Notes under the pieces: generated by a model | Database searches by the model: none | Seen by the model: only the letters and a program-made list of their open reading frames with translations | Told to the model about the DNA's origin: nothing | Made by a program: the position numbers and the translations under genes | Shown: one piece after another, positions 1-8,047 of the stretch | Position numbering within the stretch: position 1 is the first letter of the stretch | How the letters are laid out: every line of letters starts with the position of its first letter | Source: Xanthobacteraceae bacterium | Lineage (GTDB): Bacteria; Pseudomonadota; Alphaproteobacteria; Rhizobiales; Xanthobacteraceae | Direction: 5' to 3' | NCBI GenBank assembly: GCA_028290465.1 | Contig: JAQGJU010000046.1 | Coordinates: forward strand, 1-41,184 | Length of the DNA: 41,184 nucleotides

Positions 1-6
1 AAGTCG

Positions 7-32
7 ACCTCTCCCCGCACGCGGGGAGAGGT
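7..32. repeat. Short GC-rich inverted repeat
   Basis: Two perfect 12-base arms (7-18 and 21-32, arm ACCTCTCCCCGC) are separated by two bases. The repeat lies just beyond the stop codon of the cysteine hydrolase gene on the minus strand, so it could act as a transcript end, but no run of T follows it on that strand. Dispersed elements of this look are common in Bradyrhizobium-like genomes; that assignment is from memory. Confidence 0.55.
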
Positions 33-48
33 GAAGAAGAGAGAGATT

Positions 49-747
49 CTACGCCGCCGCCTGGGCCCTGCCGCGTTCCAGCGACGCGACCGCCTCGTCG
101 ATGGTCTGCACGTCGCCGAAGATCGAATAGAACGCCCGCAGCGAGGCGCCGTGCTCTTCGTCGGTATAGGTGGCGAGCGCGTCGGGCACCATCACGACCT
201 TGAAGTTCAGCATCATCGCGTCGCGTGCCGAGCTTTCGCAGCACACCTGGGTCGCGGTGCCGGCGATCAGCAGCGTGTCGATGCCGCGCGCGCGAAGATG
301 CGCTTCGATCTCTGACGAGCCCTGGATGAAGGCGCTGAAGCGCTTCTTGACGATCTGCGCGTCCTCCGGCTTGGCATCGAGTTCGGCCCACAGCGCGTGG
401 CCTTCATGGCCGAGCTCCATGGTGGCGTAACGGGTGTCGCGCCGCTGCGGCGTCATGACCCAGTCGTGGAACACCGACCAACTCTCGCGGGTGTCATTGG
501 TGGTGTTCTTGATCCACACCACGTGGCCGCCCATCGCGCGCAAGGCCGACGCCAATCGGTTGACGTCCGGCACGATGTCGCGCGCCTTCGGCACTTCGCC
601 CTGGAAGCCGGGCTTCATGAAGTAGTTCTGCATATCGATGACAACCAGCGCGGTCTTGCTCGGATCCATCACGTCGAACGGGTGCGCCCGGCCGGTGCGC
701 GCGGTGACGCGCTCGACGAGGTCGGCGGGAAGCGAGAATGAGTGCAT
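49..747 (-). CDS. Isochorismatase-family cysteine hydrolase
   Basis: This is a 232-residue protein of the isochorismatase-like hydrolase family (PF00857), whose members cleave amide, ureide or vinyl-ether bonds through an Asp-Lys-Cys triad. The triad is visible: D38 in VVIDMQN, K134 in VKKRFSAF and C169 in ATQVCCESSARDA. The ATG at 747 is preferred over an upstream in-frame start at 786 because AGGAG lies seven bases before it. There is no signal peptide, so it should be cytoplasmic. It is divergent from a NitT/TauT-type ABC transporter, which suggests hydrolysis of an imported amide- or ureide-like compound. The family also contains N-carbamoylsarcosine amidase, biuret hydrolase and ureidoacrylate hydrolase, and the sequence alone does not choose between them. 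Confidence 0.9.
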   Translation of the reverse strand: MHSFSLPADLVERVTARTGRAHPFDVMDPSKTALVVIDMQNYFMKPGFQGEVPKARDIVPDVNRLASALRAMGGHVVWIKNTTNDTRESWSVFHDWVMTPQRRDTRYATMELGHEGHALWAELDAKPEDAQIVKKRFSAFIQGSSEIEAHLRARGIDTLLIAGTATQVCCESSARDAMMLNFKVVMVPDALATYTDEEHGASLRAFYSIFGDVQTIDEAVASLERGRAQAAA

Positions 748-1026
748 CGGCCTGCTCCTGTGAAAACGGTCTGGTGAATTGAGCAAATTCCGTGCCGGCT
801 CATAGCCCGCGCTTTATGCGATGCGGGCCAAATGCATCATGCTTCGTGATCAAAGCTTGGGCGGGTGGCTGCCTCGATACGCGCCACGGGCGCGGAACCG
901 GCCTAAAGCGCGGACTTAACGCACTGCGTTAGACCGGCTACGGCGCGCGATGCCCGGTGCGACCTCCTGACGAAGTGTCATGGCATGCATGTTGCAATGT
1001 CGTGTGGGAACAAAAGGATCCCGCAC

Positions 1027-2058
1027 ATGCTGCAAAAAACGACCCGTTTCGCTGCGCTTGGTGCTCTCATCGCGACGCTCGCGCTGTCGTCCGCTATTCC
1101 GTCCGCTTCCGCTGCCGATCTCATCAAGGTCAAGATGGCTGAGGTCGTGCGTTCGCAATTCTACATCCCGATGTATGTCGCGTTCGGCAAGGGCTTCGTC
1201 AAAGACGAGGGCCTTGAGGTCGAAATGGTCACCACCAATGGCGGCGACCGCGCCGGCGCGATGGTTCTGGCCGGGCAGGCCGACTTCGCGCTCGCCGGTC
1301 CCGAAGTGGCAGTCTACATCTACAACGGCGAATCCCCCGACAAGCCGGTCATCTTCTGTGCGCTGACCGCGACCGACGGCCTGTTCCTGGTGTCGCGGCA
1401 GAAGATCGACAAGTTCGACTGGTCGATGATGAACGGCAAGAAGGTAATCGGCTGGCGCCCCGGCAGCACGCCGGAGCTCTATCTCGAATACGCCATGAAG
1501 CAGCGCGGTGTGAACGCCGAAACGGTCAAGAACATCATCACCAATATCGCCCCGTCGGCGCGCGACGGCTCCTGGATGTCGGGAAATGGCGATTTCGGCA
1601 TTTTCAACGAGCCGAACTTCACCAAGCTGGAAAAAGCCGGCCACGCCCATCTGGTGGCATCGATCGGCAAGGAGGTCGGCCGCGCCGACTACACGCTGTT
1701 CTTCGCCAAGAAGAGCTGGATGGAGAAGAACGGCGCTATCGCGCAGAAATGGACCAATGCGATCGCGAAAGCCCAGGCCTACGTAAAGACCGCGAGCGCG
1801 CAGGATATCGCCGAAGCCATTGCGCCATTTTTTCCCGGACTCACGACCGAGGACAACATCACGGTGGTGAACCGCTATCGCACTGTCGGCGTGCCGATCT
1901 GGGCGACCAGCACGGTGCCGGATGAAGGCGGTCTCGCCAAGGCGCAGGAAATCATGGTGGTCGGCGGCGTACTGCCGGCCGACAAGAAGGTGTCCTACGA
2001 CAAGCTGGTCACCAACGAGTTCTCCGCCAAAGCGGAGAAGGCTTTCGCGGGCCAGTAA
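1027..2058 (+). CDS. NMT1/THI5-like ABC transporter substrate-binding protein
   Basis: A 343-residue periplasmic binding protein of the NMT1/THI5 (SsuA/TauA-like) type. A signal peptide covers about residues 1-29 and ends in PSASA-A, after which the mature protein begins DLIKVKMAEVVRSQFYIPMYVAF, with the usual 'function in a fully extended lobe' pattern and the GLEVEMVTTNGG segment. The ATG at 1027 is chosen because AAAAGGA precedes it by eight bases and because it puts the signal peptide at the N-terminus; an in-frame ATG at 985 would add 14 residues. It is the first gene of an operon with an ATPase 17 bases downstream and a permease. Likely ligands are small nitrogen- or sulfur-containing organics, but the specificity is not visible. 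Confidence 0.92.
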   Translation: MLQKTTRFAALGALIATLALSSAIPSASAADLIKVKMAEVVRSQFYIPMYVAFGKGFVKDEGLEVEMVTTNGGDRAGAMVLAGQADFALAGPEVAVYIYNGESPDKPVIFCALTATDGLFLVSRQKIDKFDWSMMNGKKVIGWRPGSTPELYLEYAMKQRGVNAETVKNIITNIAPSARDGSWMSGNGDFGIFNEPNFTKLEKAGHAHLVASIGKEVGRADYTLFFAKKSWMEKNGAIAQKWTNAIAKAQAYVKTASAQDIAEAIAPFFPGLTTEDNITVVNRYRTVGVPIWATSTVPDEGGLAKAQEIMVVGGVLPADKKVSYDKLVTNEFSAKAEKAFAGQ

Positions 2059-2075
2059 CGAACGGAGCCACAACC

Positions 2076-2873
2076 ATGCTGCAGACCGGTCCGTTCCCGG
2101 CGGTCGCGATCCGCGACGTCACGCTGAACTACTTCACGCCGGAGCGCGAGACATTGGCGCTGTCCAATGTCTCGCTCGACGTGGCCAAGGGCGAGTTCGT
2201 CGCCATCGTCGGATCGTCCGGCTGCGGCAAGAGCACGCTGCTGACGTTGGTGTCCGGCCTGCTGACGCCGTCGCGCGGCAGCATCCAGGTCGACGGCATC
2301 GAGGTGAAGGCGCCATCGCCCCGCGTCGGCTACATGTTCCAGAAGGACACGCTGCTCGACTGGCGCTCGATTATCGACAACGTGCTGCTTGGCGCCGAAC
2401 TGCTGGGTCTTGATCGGCGTCGCGCCCGCCAGCGCGCCGAGGAACTGCTGAAGCGCTACGGCCTCGGCGAGTTCATGCACAGCCTGCCGAGCCAATTGTC
2501 CGGCGGCATGCGCCAGCGCGCGGCGTTGGCCCGGACGTTGTGCTGCGAGCCGGAGTTACTGCTGCTCGATGAGCCGTTCTCCGCGCTCGACTACCAGACG
2601 CGGCTGGCCCTGTCCGACGAGATCGCCGCCATCCTGTCGGCGGAAGGCAAGACGGTCGTGCTGGTCACGCATGATATCGGCGAAGCGATCAGCATGGCCG
2701 ACCGGGTGATCGTGATGAGCCGGCGGCCGGGCCGCATCAAGAGCGAACACAAGATCGCGTTCCCAAGTTTCGGCGCCAAACGGCCGACGCCGTTCGAAGC
2801 CCGCAAATGTGCCGAATTCCCGCAGTATTTCCAGACCATCTGGGATGAACTCGATCTGCACGAAGTTCACTAA
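2076..2873 (+). CDS. NitT/TauT-type ABC transporter ATP-binding protein
   Basis: A 265-residue nucleotide-binding subunit of an importer. In order it shows Walker A GSSGCGKST (about residues 47-55), a Q-loop in MFQKDTLLDW, the signature LSGGMRQR, Walker B LLLLDEPFSALD and the switch histidine in VTHD. The length and the segment MSRRPGRI after the switch are typical of SsuB/TauB-like subunits. The start has a GGAG about nine bases upstream. It sits between the binding-protein and permease genes and would energise that transporter at the inner face of the membrane. Confidence 0.95.
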   Translation: MLQTGPFPAVAIRDVTLNYFTPERETLALSNVSLDVAKGEFVAIVGSSGCGKSTLLTLVSGLLTPSRGSIQVDGIEVKAPSPRVGYMFQKDTLLDWRSIIDNVLLGAELLGLDRRRARQRAEELLKRYGLGEFMHSLPSQLSGGMRQRAALARTLCCEPELLLLDEPFSALDYQTRLALSDEIAAILSAEGKTVVLVTHDIGEAISMADRVIVMSRRPGRIKSEHKIAFPSFGAKRPTPFEARKCAEFPQYFQTIWDELDLHEVH

Positions 2874-2926
2874 GGCATGAACCCGAAAAGTGGAAACCGA
2901 TTTTCGGAAAAGATCATGCCCAGACA
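2874..2926. repeat. Dispersed palindromic repeat, copy 1
   Basis: An imperfect palindrome with outer arms GCATGA/ATCATGC and an inner CCGAAAA...TTTTCGG pair. It shares almost the whole of its 50 bases with a second copy at 9315-9369. It begins directly after the ATPase stop codon and provides a spurious in-frame GTG (2890) upstream of the permease gene. I recognise the element as of a kind frequent in Bradyrhizobium-like genomes, which is from memory. Confidence 0.75.
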
Positions 2927-2943
2927 AGTTTCGGAGCAAGACC

Positions 2944-3816
2944 ATGGGCACTGAAGCGATCGCTCAATCTGTCGCCTCCGACCGACCTGCCGAACGGCCC
3001 GCAGCCAAGCCGGTGGCGCGCAGCCCAGGCTATGATAGCTATCTACGAGCGCTACGCCGCCGCGCGCTGTCGATCCAGGCGTGGCAGTTCGGGCTGGTGG
3101 CCGGATTCCTGGTCCTGTGGGAAATTGCGCCGCGCGCCGGCTGGATCAATCCGATGCTGACGAGCTATCCGTCGGCTGTGGCCCGCACCTTCATGACGAT
3201 GCTGCAAGACGGTACGCTCGCCACCCACACCTGGGTGACCGTGTCGGAAACCGTCGGCGGTTTTGGCGGCGGTATGCTGCTCGGTCTCGCCTGCGCGGTC
3301 GCGCTGTGGTGGTCGCCTTATCTGTACAAGGTGCTCGACCCGTTTATCGTGGTGCTGAACGCGATCCCGAAGATTGCGCTGGTGCCGATCTTCTACATCT
3401 GGCTCGGCGATGTCGCGTCGATCTACGCGATGGCGATCGCGGTCAGCGTATTCGTCACCATCCTGATGCTGTACACCGGCTTCCAGGCGATCGATCCCGA
3501 CAAGATCAAGCTGGCGCGGCTGTTCGGCGGCTCGCGCCGCCAGATTCTGTACAAGATCGTGCTGCCCGGCAGCGTGCCGACCATCATCTCGGCTTTGAAA
3601 GTAAATGTCGGGCTAGCGCTGGTCGGCGTCGTGGTCGGCGAATTCCAGGCCGCCAAGGCCGGCCTCGGCTATCTGATTACGTATGGCAGCCAGATTTTCC
3701 AGATGAACCTGGTGATGACCGCCATCGTGGTGTTGGCCGTGATCTCGTCGCTGCTGTTCGTGATCATCCAGACCGTGGAAGCCATCATGCTGCGGCGCCA
3801 TGGCGCGCCACGCTGA
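2944..3816 (+). CDS. NitT/TauT-type ABC transporter permease
   Basis: A 290-residue inner-membrane permease of the BPD_transp_1 fold (PF00528) with about six transmembrane segments. The cytoplasmic EAA-like loop that contacts the ATPase is seen as LARLFGGSRRQILYKIVLPGSVP. The ATG at 2944 is preferred: GGAG precedes it by seven bases, whereas the longer reading from GTG 2890 would translate a dispersed repeat (METDFRKRSC...). It completes the binding protein-ATPase-permease operon. A hydrophilic N-terminal stretch rich in Pro, Ala and Arg precedes the first membrane segment. Confidence 0.93.
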   Translation: MGTEAIAQSVASDRPAERPAAKPVARSPGYDSYLRALRRRALSIQAWQFGLVAGFLVLWEIAPRAGWINPMLTSYPSAVARTFMTMLQDGTLATHTWVTVSETVGGFGGGMLLGLACAVALWWSPYLYKVLDPFIVVLNAIPKIALVPIFYIWLGDVASIYAMAIAVSVFVTILMLYTGFQAIDPDKIKLARLFGGSRRQILYKIVLPGSVPTIISALKVNVGLALVGVVVGEFQAAKAGLGYLITYGSQIFQMNLVMTAIVVLAVISSLLFVIIQTVEAIMLRRHGAPR

Positions 3817-4120
3817 CAAAATGAGCCGCCGGGGGCGTTTCATCATGCCGAACGCACGCGGCTGGCGCTAAGCCACCATTGAACCAGCGGTGGCACGGCG
3901 GCCGGTCATTGCTTTCGGAACAAATGCACGCGATCGGAGTTGGTGCGTACAACACCAATGTGAAGGCGCATAGCCCTTCGTCCGTGTGGCGTAACCAGCC
4001 CTCCCATACCTTTCCAGAGTTCTGTGGTGCACAGCGGGGCGCCCCGCGTTTATTGGCTTTGGACACGGAAAATATCGCATCCCACCAAGCTTGGTCGCGA
4101 AGGACGAAAGGCGGAATATT
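3817..4120. other. Intergenic region with no gene recognised
   Basis: About 300 bases separate the permease from the first response regulator. No convincing coding frame or RNA gene was seen. The only point of note is a possible EcfG-like promoter at 3917-3941, listed separately. Confidence 0.5.
3917..3941 (+). promoter_or_regulatory. Possible EcfG-like promoter
   Basis: GGAAC at 3917-3921 is followed after 16 bases by AGTT (3938-3941). The general stress sigma factor EcfG of Rhizobiales recognises roughly GGAAC-N16/17-CGTT, so one base of the second element differs. It lies about 180 bases upstream of the first response regulator start. With such short elements a chance match is quite possible. 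Confidence 0.2.
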
Positions 4121-4546
4121 ATGCCGAAGGTCTTGATCGCCGAAGACGACCTGATGATCGCCGACATGGTGGAAGAAGTTCTCGTCCAGGGCGGCTATGA
4201 GGTGTGCGGCATTGCCCGAACGGTCCCCGAAGCGGTCGCGCTTGGCCGGCTTCACACGCCTGACCTTGCCGTCATCGACCTGCGGCTTGCCGACGGCGGG
4301 CTTGGCACCGACATTGTTACCCAATTGAGCGCAATGCTGGGCGTGCTGTATGCCACCGGCAATGTCGAGCAGTTGATGCGGCTCGTCGCGCGGGGCGATG
4401 CCTGCATCGCCAAGCCCTACAGCAGTGCCGATCTGCTGCGGGGCCTGCGAATTGTCAAAAATATCGTCGATACCGGCGCGGCATCGCCCCCATTCCCTCG
4501 CGGATTTCATGTGCTGACTCCGACGATCGGCACCGAGCATGAGTGA
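4121..4546 (+). CDS. Single-domain response regulator (first of pair)
   Basis: A 141-residue protein consisting of one CheY-like receiver domain (PF00072) without an output domain. The acidic pocket is E8-D9-D10, the phospho-acceptor is D53 in AVIDLRLAD and the conserved lysine is K98 in IAKPY. The ATG at 4121 is preceded by AAAGGCGGA; a start 10 codons upstream is less likely. It is closely similar in sequence to the next gene, sharing long stretches such as VLIAEDDLMIADM and SPPFPRGF near the C-terminus, so the two are a tandem duplication. It presumably receives phosphate from, or competes for, the histidine kinase encoded at 5189-6454. Confidence 0.92.
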   Translation: MPKVLIAEDDLMIADMVEEVLVQGGYEVCGIARTVPEAVALGRLHTPDLAVIDLRLADGGLGTDIVTQLSAMLGVLYATGNVEQLMRLVARGDACIAKPYSSADLLRGLRIVKNIVDTGAASPPFPRGFHVLTPTIGTEHE

Positions 4547-4751
4547 CACGGCCGCAACCGTTTAAGCTGCTTGTTGCCCGATTTTTGCGCCGAAACCCAT
4601 GATTGCAGAAGTGTGCCGTTTTGCTCAGCAAAGCGTTTTTCCCAGCATTAAACTTCCAGGTGGCTTTGCATCAGGACACGGGTGATGCCGGATCCAGTCG
4701 AATTTGACCGCGCCTACCGGAGGCGCCAAGGGCGGTCGAAAAGGGCGGTGC

Positions 4752-5192
4752 ATGCTCAAGGTCTTGATTGCCGAAGACGACCTGATGATCGCCGACATGA
4801 CCGAAGAGGTCCTGGTCGAGCATGGGTATGACGTGTGCGGCATCGCCCGCACTGTCGCGGACGCCGTCGCGCTCGGCCGGCAACACAAGCCTGATCTTGC
4901 AGTCATCGATGTGCGGCTCGCCGATGGCGGGCTCGGCACCGAGGTCGCCGCCCAATTGGATGCTCTCGGCCGGCTCGGTGTGCTCTACGCCACCGGCAAC
5001 ATGTCGTATCTCATGCTGAGCGTCCCCAAGGGGGACGCCTGCATCTCCAAGCCGTACCGTTCGGTCGACCTGCTGCGCAGTCTGCAAATCGTCGCCGACA
5101 TTGTCGCCACCGGTACGGCGTCGCCGCCGTTTCCCCGCGGCTTCCAGTTGTTGCCGTCGGCCCTCACCAAACGCCCGGAGCGCCTCATATGA
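4752..5192 (+). CDS. Single-domain response regulator (second of pair)
   Basis: A 146-residue CheY-like receiver domain protein, paralogous to the gene just upstream. It has E8-D9-D10, phospho-acceptor D53 in AVIDVRLAD and the lysine in CISKPY. The ATG at 4752 follows AAGGGCGG closely; an upstream in-frame start at 4704 would add a Gly/Lys-rich tail that the paralogue lacks. Its stop overlaps the kinase start by four bases (ATGA), so the two are translationally coupled and this is the more likely cognate partner of the kinase. No DNA-binding or enzymatic output domain is present, so output must pass through a protein-protein contact or a phosphorelay. Confidence 0.92.
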   Translation: MLKVLIAEDDLMIADMTEEVLVEHGYDVCGIARTVADAVALGRQHKPDLAVIDVRLADGGLGTEVAAQLDALGRLGVLYATGNMSYLMLSVPKGDACISKPYRSVDLLRSLQIVADIVATGTASPPFPRGFQLLPSALTKRPERLI

Positions 5193-6454
5193 ATGTGAAT
5201 GAGTCCGTTGCGAGAATGGATACGTCGACTGCGGAAGCGGATAAGTCTACCGAAAAAGTCCGCAAGCTGCTTCGCCAGCAGGCCGCGGTTGCCGGGTTCG
5301 GCAGCTTTGCGCTGCGCCAGGACGATCTCATGAAGGTCTTGACGGAAGCGGCGCGGGTCTGCGCCGAGGGCCTCAGCGTGCCGTTCTGCAAAGTGTGTCG
5401 CTACCGCCCCGAGGAGAACGATCTTCTCATCGAGGCCGGTTATGGCTGGCAGGAAGGCGTTGTCGGTCACGTCGTCTCGCGCGCCGATGCGAGTTCGCTG
5501 CAAGGGCGAGCCTTCATCACCGGGCAGCCATCGATCTGCAACGATCTGCGCCTGGACAATGATTACGAGCTGCCGCCGTTCTACGCCCAGCATGGCGTCG
5601 TCTCGACCATCGACGTCATCATCAAAGGCGACGACCTGCCTTATGGCGTGCTGGAAATCGACAATAACCGGCAGCACGATTATGACCAGCACGACATCGA
5701 TTTTCTCACCGGCTTCGCCAATGTGCTGGCCGAAGCCGTCGCCACCTCGGTGCGCACGGCGGTTCTGCAGACCACCATCGCGCAGATGCATGTCCTGGTC
5801 GAGGAAAAGGACCGGTTGCTGGCGCAGAAGAAGATCCTGGCCGAGGAGTTGCAGCACCGGGTGCGCAACAATCTGCAACTGGTCTACGGCATGCTGAGCA
5901 AGCAGGTGGACGACACCGCGGGCCAGGTCGGGCAGCAGGGCGTCAAGGCGATCGCGCGCCGGGTCTCCACCCTGGCGCAGGTCTACGACCATCTGCTCGG
6001 CAGCGACATGACGCGGACCACCGATTTCGGCGGCTATGTGAAGGCGCTGTGCCTCAACCTCGCGGAGATTCAAGAGGCGGCGGGCGGCTCGGTCACGCTG
6101 AAATGCGACAGTGAATCGCTCATTCTCGATCTCGATGTGGTGACGGCGCTGGGCCTCGTCGTCGCCGAATTGGTCACCAACAGCTATGAGCATGCCTTCC
6201 CGGACGGCAAGGGCGCGATCACCGTGTCGGTGCATCGCGTTCCCGGTGACATCGACATGGCGACCATGACGATCAGCGACAACGGCGCAGGCTTCACGGC
6301 CCAAATTGGGAGCAAGCGGCACGGGCTCGGCTTGGTGCGGCGGCTGATGGAACAGATTCGCGGAACCGCGATGGTCGCGTCGGATCATGGCACGGTGTGG
6401 ACGCTCCGATTCCCGACGGTGGTCACGAAGACTGCTGCGGTTGCTGCGGAGTAG
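5189..6454 (+). CDS. GAF-domain sensor histidine kinase, HisKA_2/HWE type
   Basis: A 421-residue soluble sensor kinase with no membrane segment. A GAF domain covers about residues 46-190. A short coiled segment (VEEKDRLLAQKKILAEE) leads to the dimerisation/phosphotransfer box ELQHRVRNNLQLVYGML with phospho-acceptor H223, which is the HisKA_2 motif. The ATPase part has N-box E327-N331 (AELVTNSYEHAF), G1 DNGAGF (364-369) and G2 HGLGLVRRLMEQI (378-390). GGAG stands eight bases before the ATG. It overlaps the second response regulator by four bases. Kinases of this class in Alphaproteobacteria often feed stress or light responses; the GAF ligand here is unknown. Confidence 0.94.
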   Translation: MNVNESVARMDTSTAEADKSTEKVRKLLRQQAAVAGFGSFALRQDDLMKVLTEAARVCAEGLSVPFCKVCRYRPEENDLLIEAGYGWQEGVVGHVVSRADASSLQGRAFITGQPSICNDLRLDNDYELPPFYAQHGVVSTIDVIIKGDDLPYGVLEIDNNRQHDYDQHDIDFLTGFANVLAEAVATSVRTAVLQTTIAQMHVLVEEKDRLLAQKKILAEELQHRVRNNLQLVYGMLSKQVDDTAGQVGQQGVKAIARRVSTLAQVYDHLLGSDMTRTTDFGGYVKALCLNLAEIQEAAGGSVTLKCDSESLILDLDVVTALGLVVAELVTNSYEHAFPDGKGAITVSVHRVPGDIDMATMTISDNGAGFTAQIGSKRHGLGLVRRLMEQIRGTAMVASDHGTVWTLRFPTVVTKTAAVAAE

Positions 6455-6463
6455 ATTATCCTT

Positions 6464-6962
6464 AACGACTTTCCAATCGAGAATCTTCCGCTCGGCATCT
6501 TCTCCATCGCCAAGCGCAAAACGCCTTGGAATGGCCGTTGGCGATGTCATTCTTGATCTGATGTCCGTCGCCGAGCTGGGATTGCTTGACGCGGTAGCCG
6601 CTGGCGCCGTCGCGGCGGGCGGGGCGGAGCCAAGTGAGTCACATCAGCTTTCATCCGGAAGCAGTCTGGCGATGTACTGGACCGCGGCGCAACTGGTCGC
6701 GCATCACACCTCCGGCGACTGCAATCTTCAGCCCGGCGATCTGCTGGGCTCTGGCACCCTGTCCGGCGAAACGCCGGACAGCCATGGAAGCCTGCTTGAG
6801 ATCACCAATGGCGGCCGCGTTCCAATGCAGCTGGCGTCGGGAAAATCCCGCATCTTCCTGGAGGATGGCGACTCGGTGATCTATCGGGCCAGTTGCCGAC
6901 GGGACGGCTTTGTCTCGATTGGCTTTGGCGAATGCCGAGGAACGGTCGTCCCCGCACCATGA
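6464..6962 (+). pseudogene. fahA: Fumarylacetoacetase remnant (frameshift, internal deletion)
   Basis: Pieces of fumarylacetoacetate hydrolase, the last enzyme of tyrosine/homogentisate breakdown, are recognisable in two frames. From 6464 one frame reads NDFPIENLPLGIFSIAKRK, which matches the family N-terminus but lacks a start codon. From about 6510 the next frame reads KRLGMAVGDVILDL, and after a junction near 6640 it continues with the family C-terminus: MYWTAAQLVAHHTS, NLQPGDLLGSGTLSG, FLEDGDSVIYRA and GFGECRGTVVPAP. The intact enzyme is about 420 residues; here most of the central region, which carries the metal-binding acidic residues, is missing. The frameshift, missing start and deletion mean no active enzyme can be made. 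It directly follows the kinase stop codon. Confidence 0.85.
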
Positions 6963-6995
6963 GGTTTCGATAGCGGGTGCTTCACATCTCGACGC

Positions 6996-7769
6996 TCAAA
7001 CAAGAAAGCGGCCACCGTCGACGATGATTTTCGATCCGGTGCTTTTCTTCAGCGCCACGCAGGCCATGATGGCGGTTGCGACGTCCTCGGGCTCCACCAC
7101 CTGTTTGAGGGGCGTCGCAGCGGAGATCTTTTCCAACGCGGCACGGTCTCGGCCGGCGACAAAATCCGTCGCGACCGCGCCCGGCGATACGCACAGAACG
7201 CGGACGCTGGGCCCCATGGCGCGGGCAAGTGACATCGTCATGGTATCGAGCGCCGCTTTGCACGCGCAGTAGGCGATGCTGCTGCCCGACCCGGTGAATG
7301 CCGAGATTGAAGACACATTGATCACGACGCCGTCCCCGCTGGCCTTGAGCATCGGAGCGAAGGCCCGAATGACGGAGAACGTGCCGCGCACATTGGCGAT
7401 CAGCATCGAATCCATCAGCTCGTCGGTCAGCGCGTCGAGGTTGGCGTGCGGCACCGGCACGGTGAAGCCGGCGGAGTTGACCAGAATGTCCGCGCGGCCG
7501 TATTCTTCCGATACGTCGGCGGCAAAGCGGACGACGCTTTGGGAATCCTCCAACGCAAGCTGCAACGCGACGTGGGTGTTGCCGGGCAACTCCGCCACCA
7601 CCCGGCGCGCCCGGTCTTCTCCGCCCTTATAGCCGACCACGACACTGGCGCCGTCGTGCGCCAGCATGCGGGCCGCGGCCGCGCCGATGCCTCCGCTGGC
7701 ACCGGATATCACGGCGACCTTGCCGAGGAGCGGCGGCGCGTCGCGCAAGCCATGCGACTGGTCACTCAT
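6996..7769 (-). CDS. SDR-family oxidoreductase
   Basis: A 257-residue short-chain dehydrogenase/reductase. The dinucleotide-binding motif is SGASGGIG (22-29), the stabilising NSAG is at 98-101, and the catalytic residues are S154 in NVSSISAF, Y167 and K171 in YCACK. The motif PGAVATDF and a C-terminal VDGG are also typical. The ATG at 7769 is preferred over TTG at 7778. The length and motifs fit classical SDRs acting on a hydroxyl or keto group with NAD(P). It is divergent from the 4-hydroxyphenylpyruvate dioxygenase gene, which could mean a role in aromatic metabolism, but the substrate is not evident. Confidence 0.92.
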   Translation of the reverse strand: MSDQSHGLRDAPPLLGKVAVISGASGGIGAAAARMLAHDGASVVVGYKGGEDRARRVVAELPGNTHVALQLALEDSQSVVRFAADVSEEYGRADILVNSAGFTVPVPHANLDALTDELMDSMLIANVRGTFSVIRAFAPMLKASGDGVVINVSSISAFTGSGSSIAYCACKAALDTMTMSLARAMGPSVRVLCVSPGAVATDFVAGRDRAALEKISAATPLKQVVEPEDVATAIMACVALKKSTGSKIIVDGGRFLV

Positions 7770-7872
7770 CTTTTGCAATTCCAGCTTCTACGACCGACGC
7801 GTCGGAATCACGAGAGATTCCACGGTCCTGACAATTTCAGGAACCTATCGGCAACCCCGGTTCTGTTGTCAA

Positions 7873-7891
7873 ATCGCGCGGCCGGCGCGAT
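7873..7891. promoter_or_regulatory. Palindrome between divergent SDR and dioxygenase genes
   Basis: The arms ATCGCGC (7873-7879) and GCGCGAT (7885-7891) are perfect inverted repeats around a five-base centre. The position, about 100 bases upstream of the SDR start and 155 bases upstream of the dioxygenase start, would suit an operator serving both genes. No second copy was noticed, so this is tentative. Confidence 0.25.
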
Positions 7892-8047
7892 CCAGCGGAA
7901 GGCCCACCAATGCAATATTTCTGCGTCAGCCAGCCCGCATTGCAAACTTCTTGCATGGGAGTTCGCCAGGACGCGCTCTTTGCACGGACATTGGCATGGA
8001 TGACCCCTAAAGTCGGTTTCTTATTGATATGACAAGGGAAGCTTCCA

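Noticed and set aside
916-2073. Long open frame on the minus strand opposite the binding-protein gene
   Set aside because: It is antisense to a clear NMT1-type gene; its Arg/His/Asp-rich composition is typical of a reverse-frame artefact in high-GC DNA.
4985-6550. Long minus-strand frame opposite the histidine kinase
   Set aside because: Antisense to an unambiguous kinase and without any recognisable motif.
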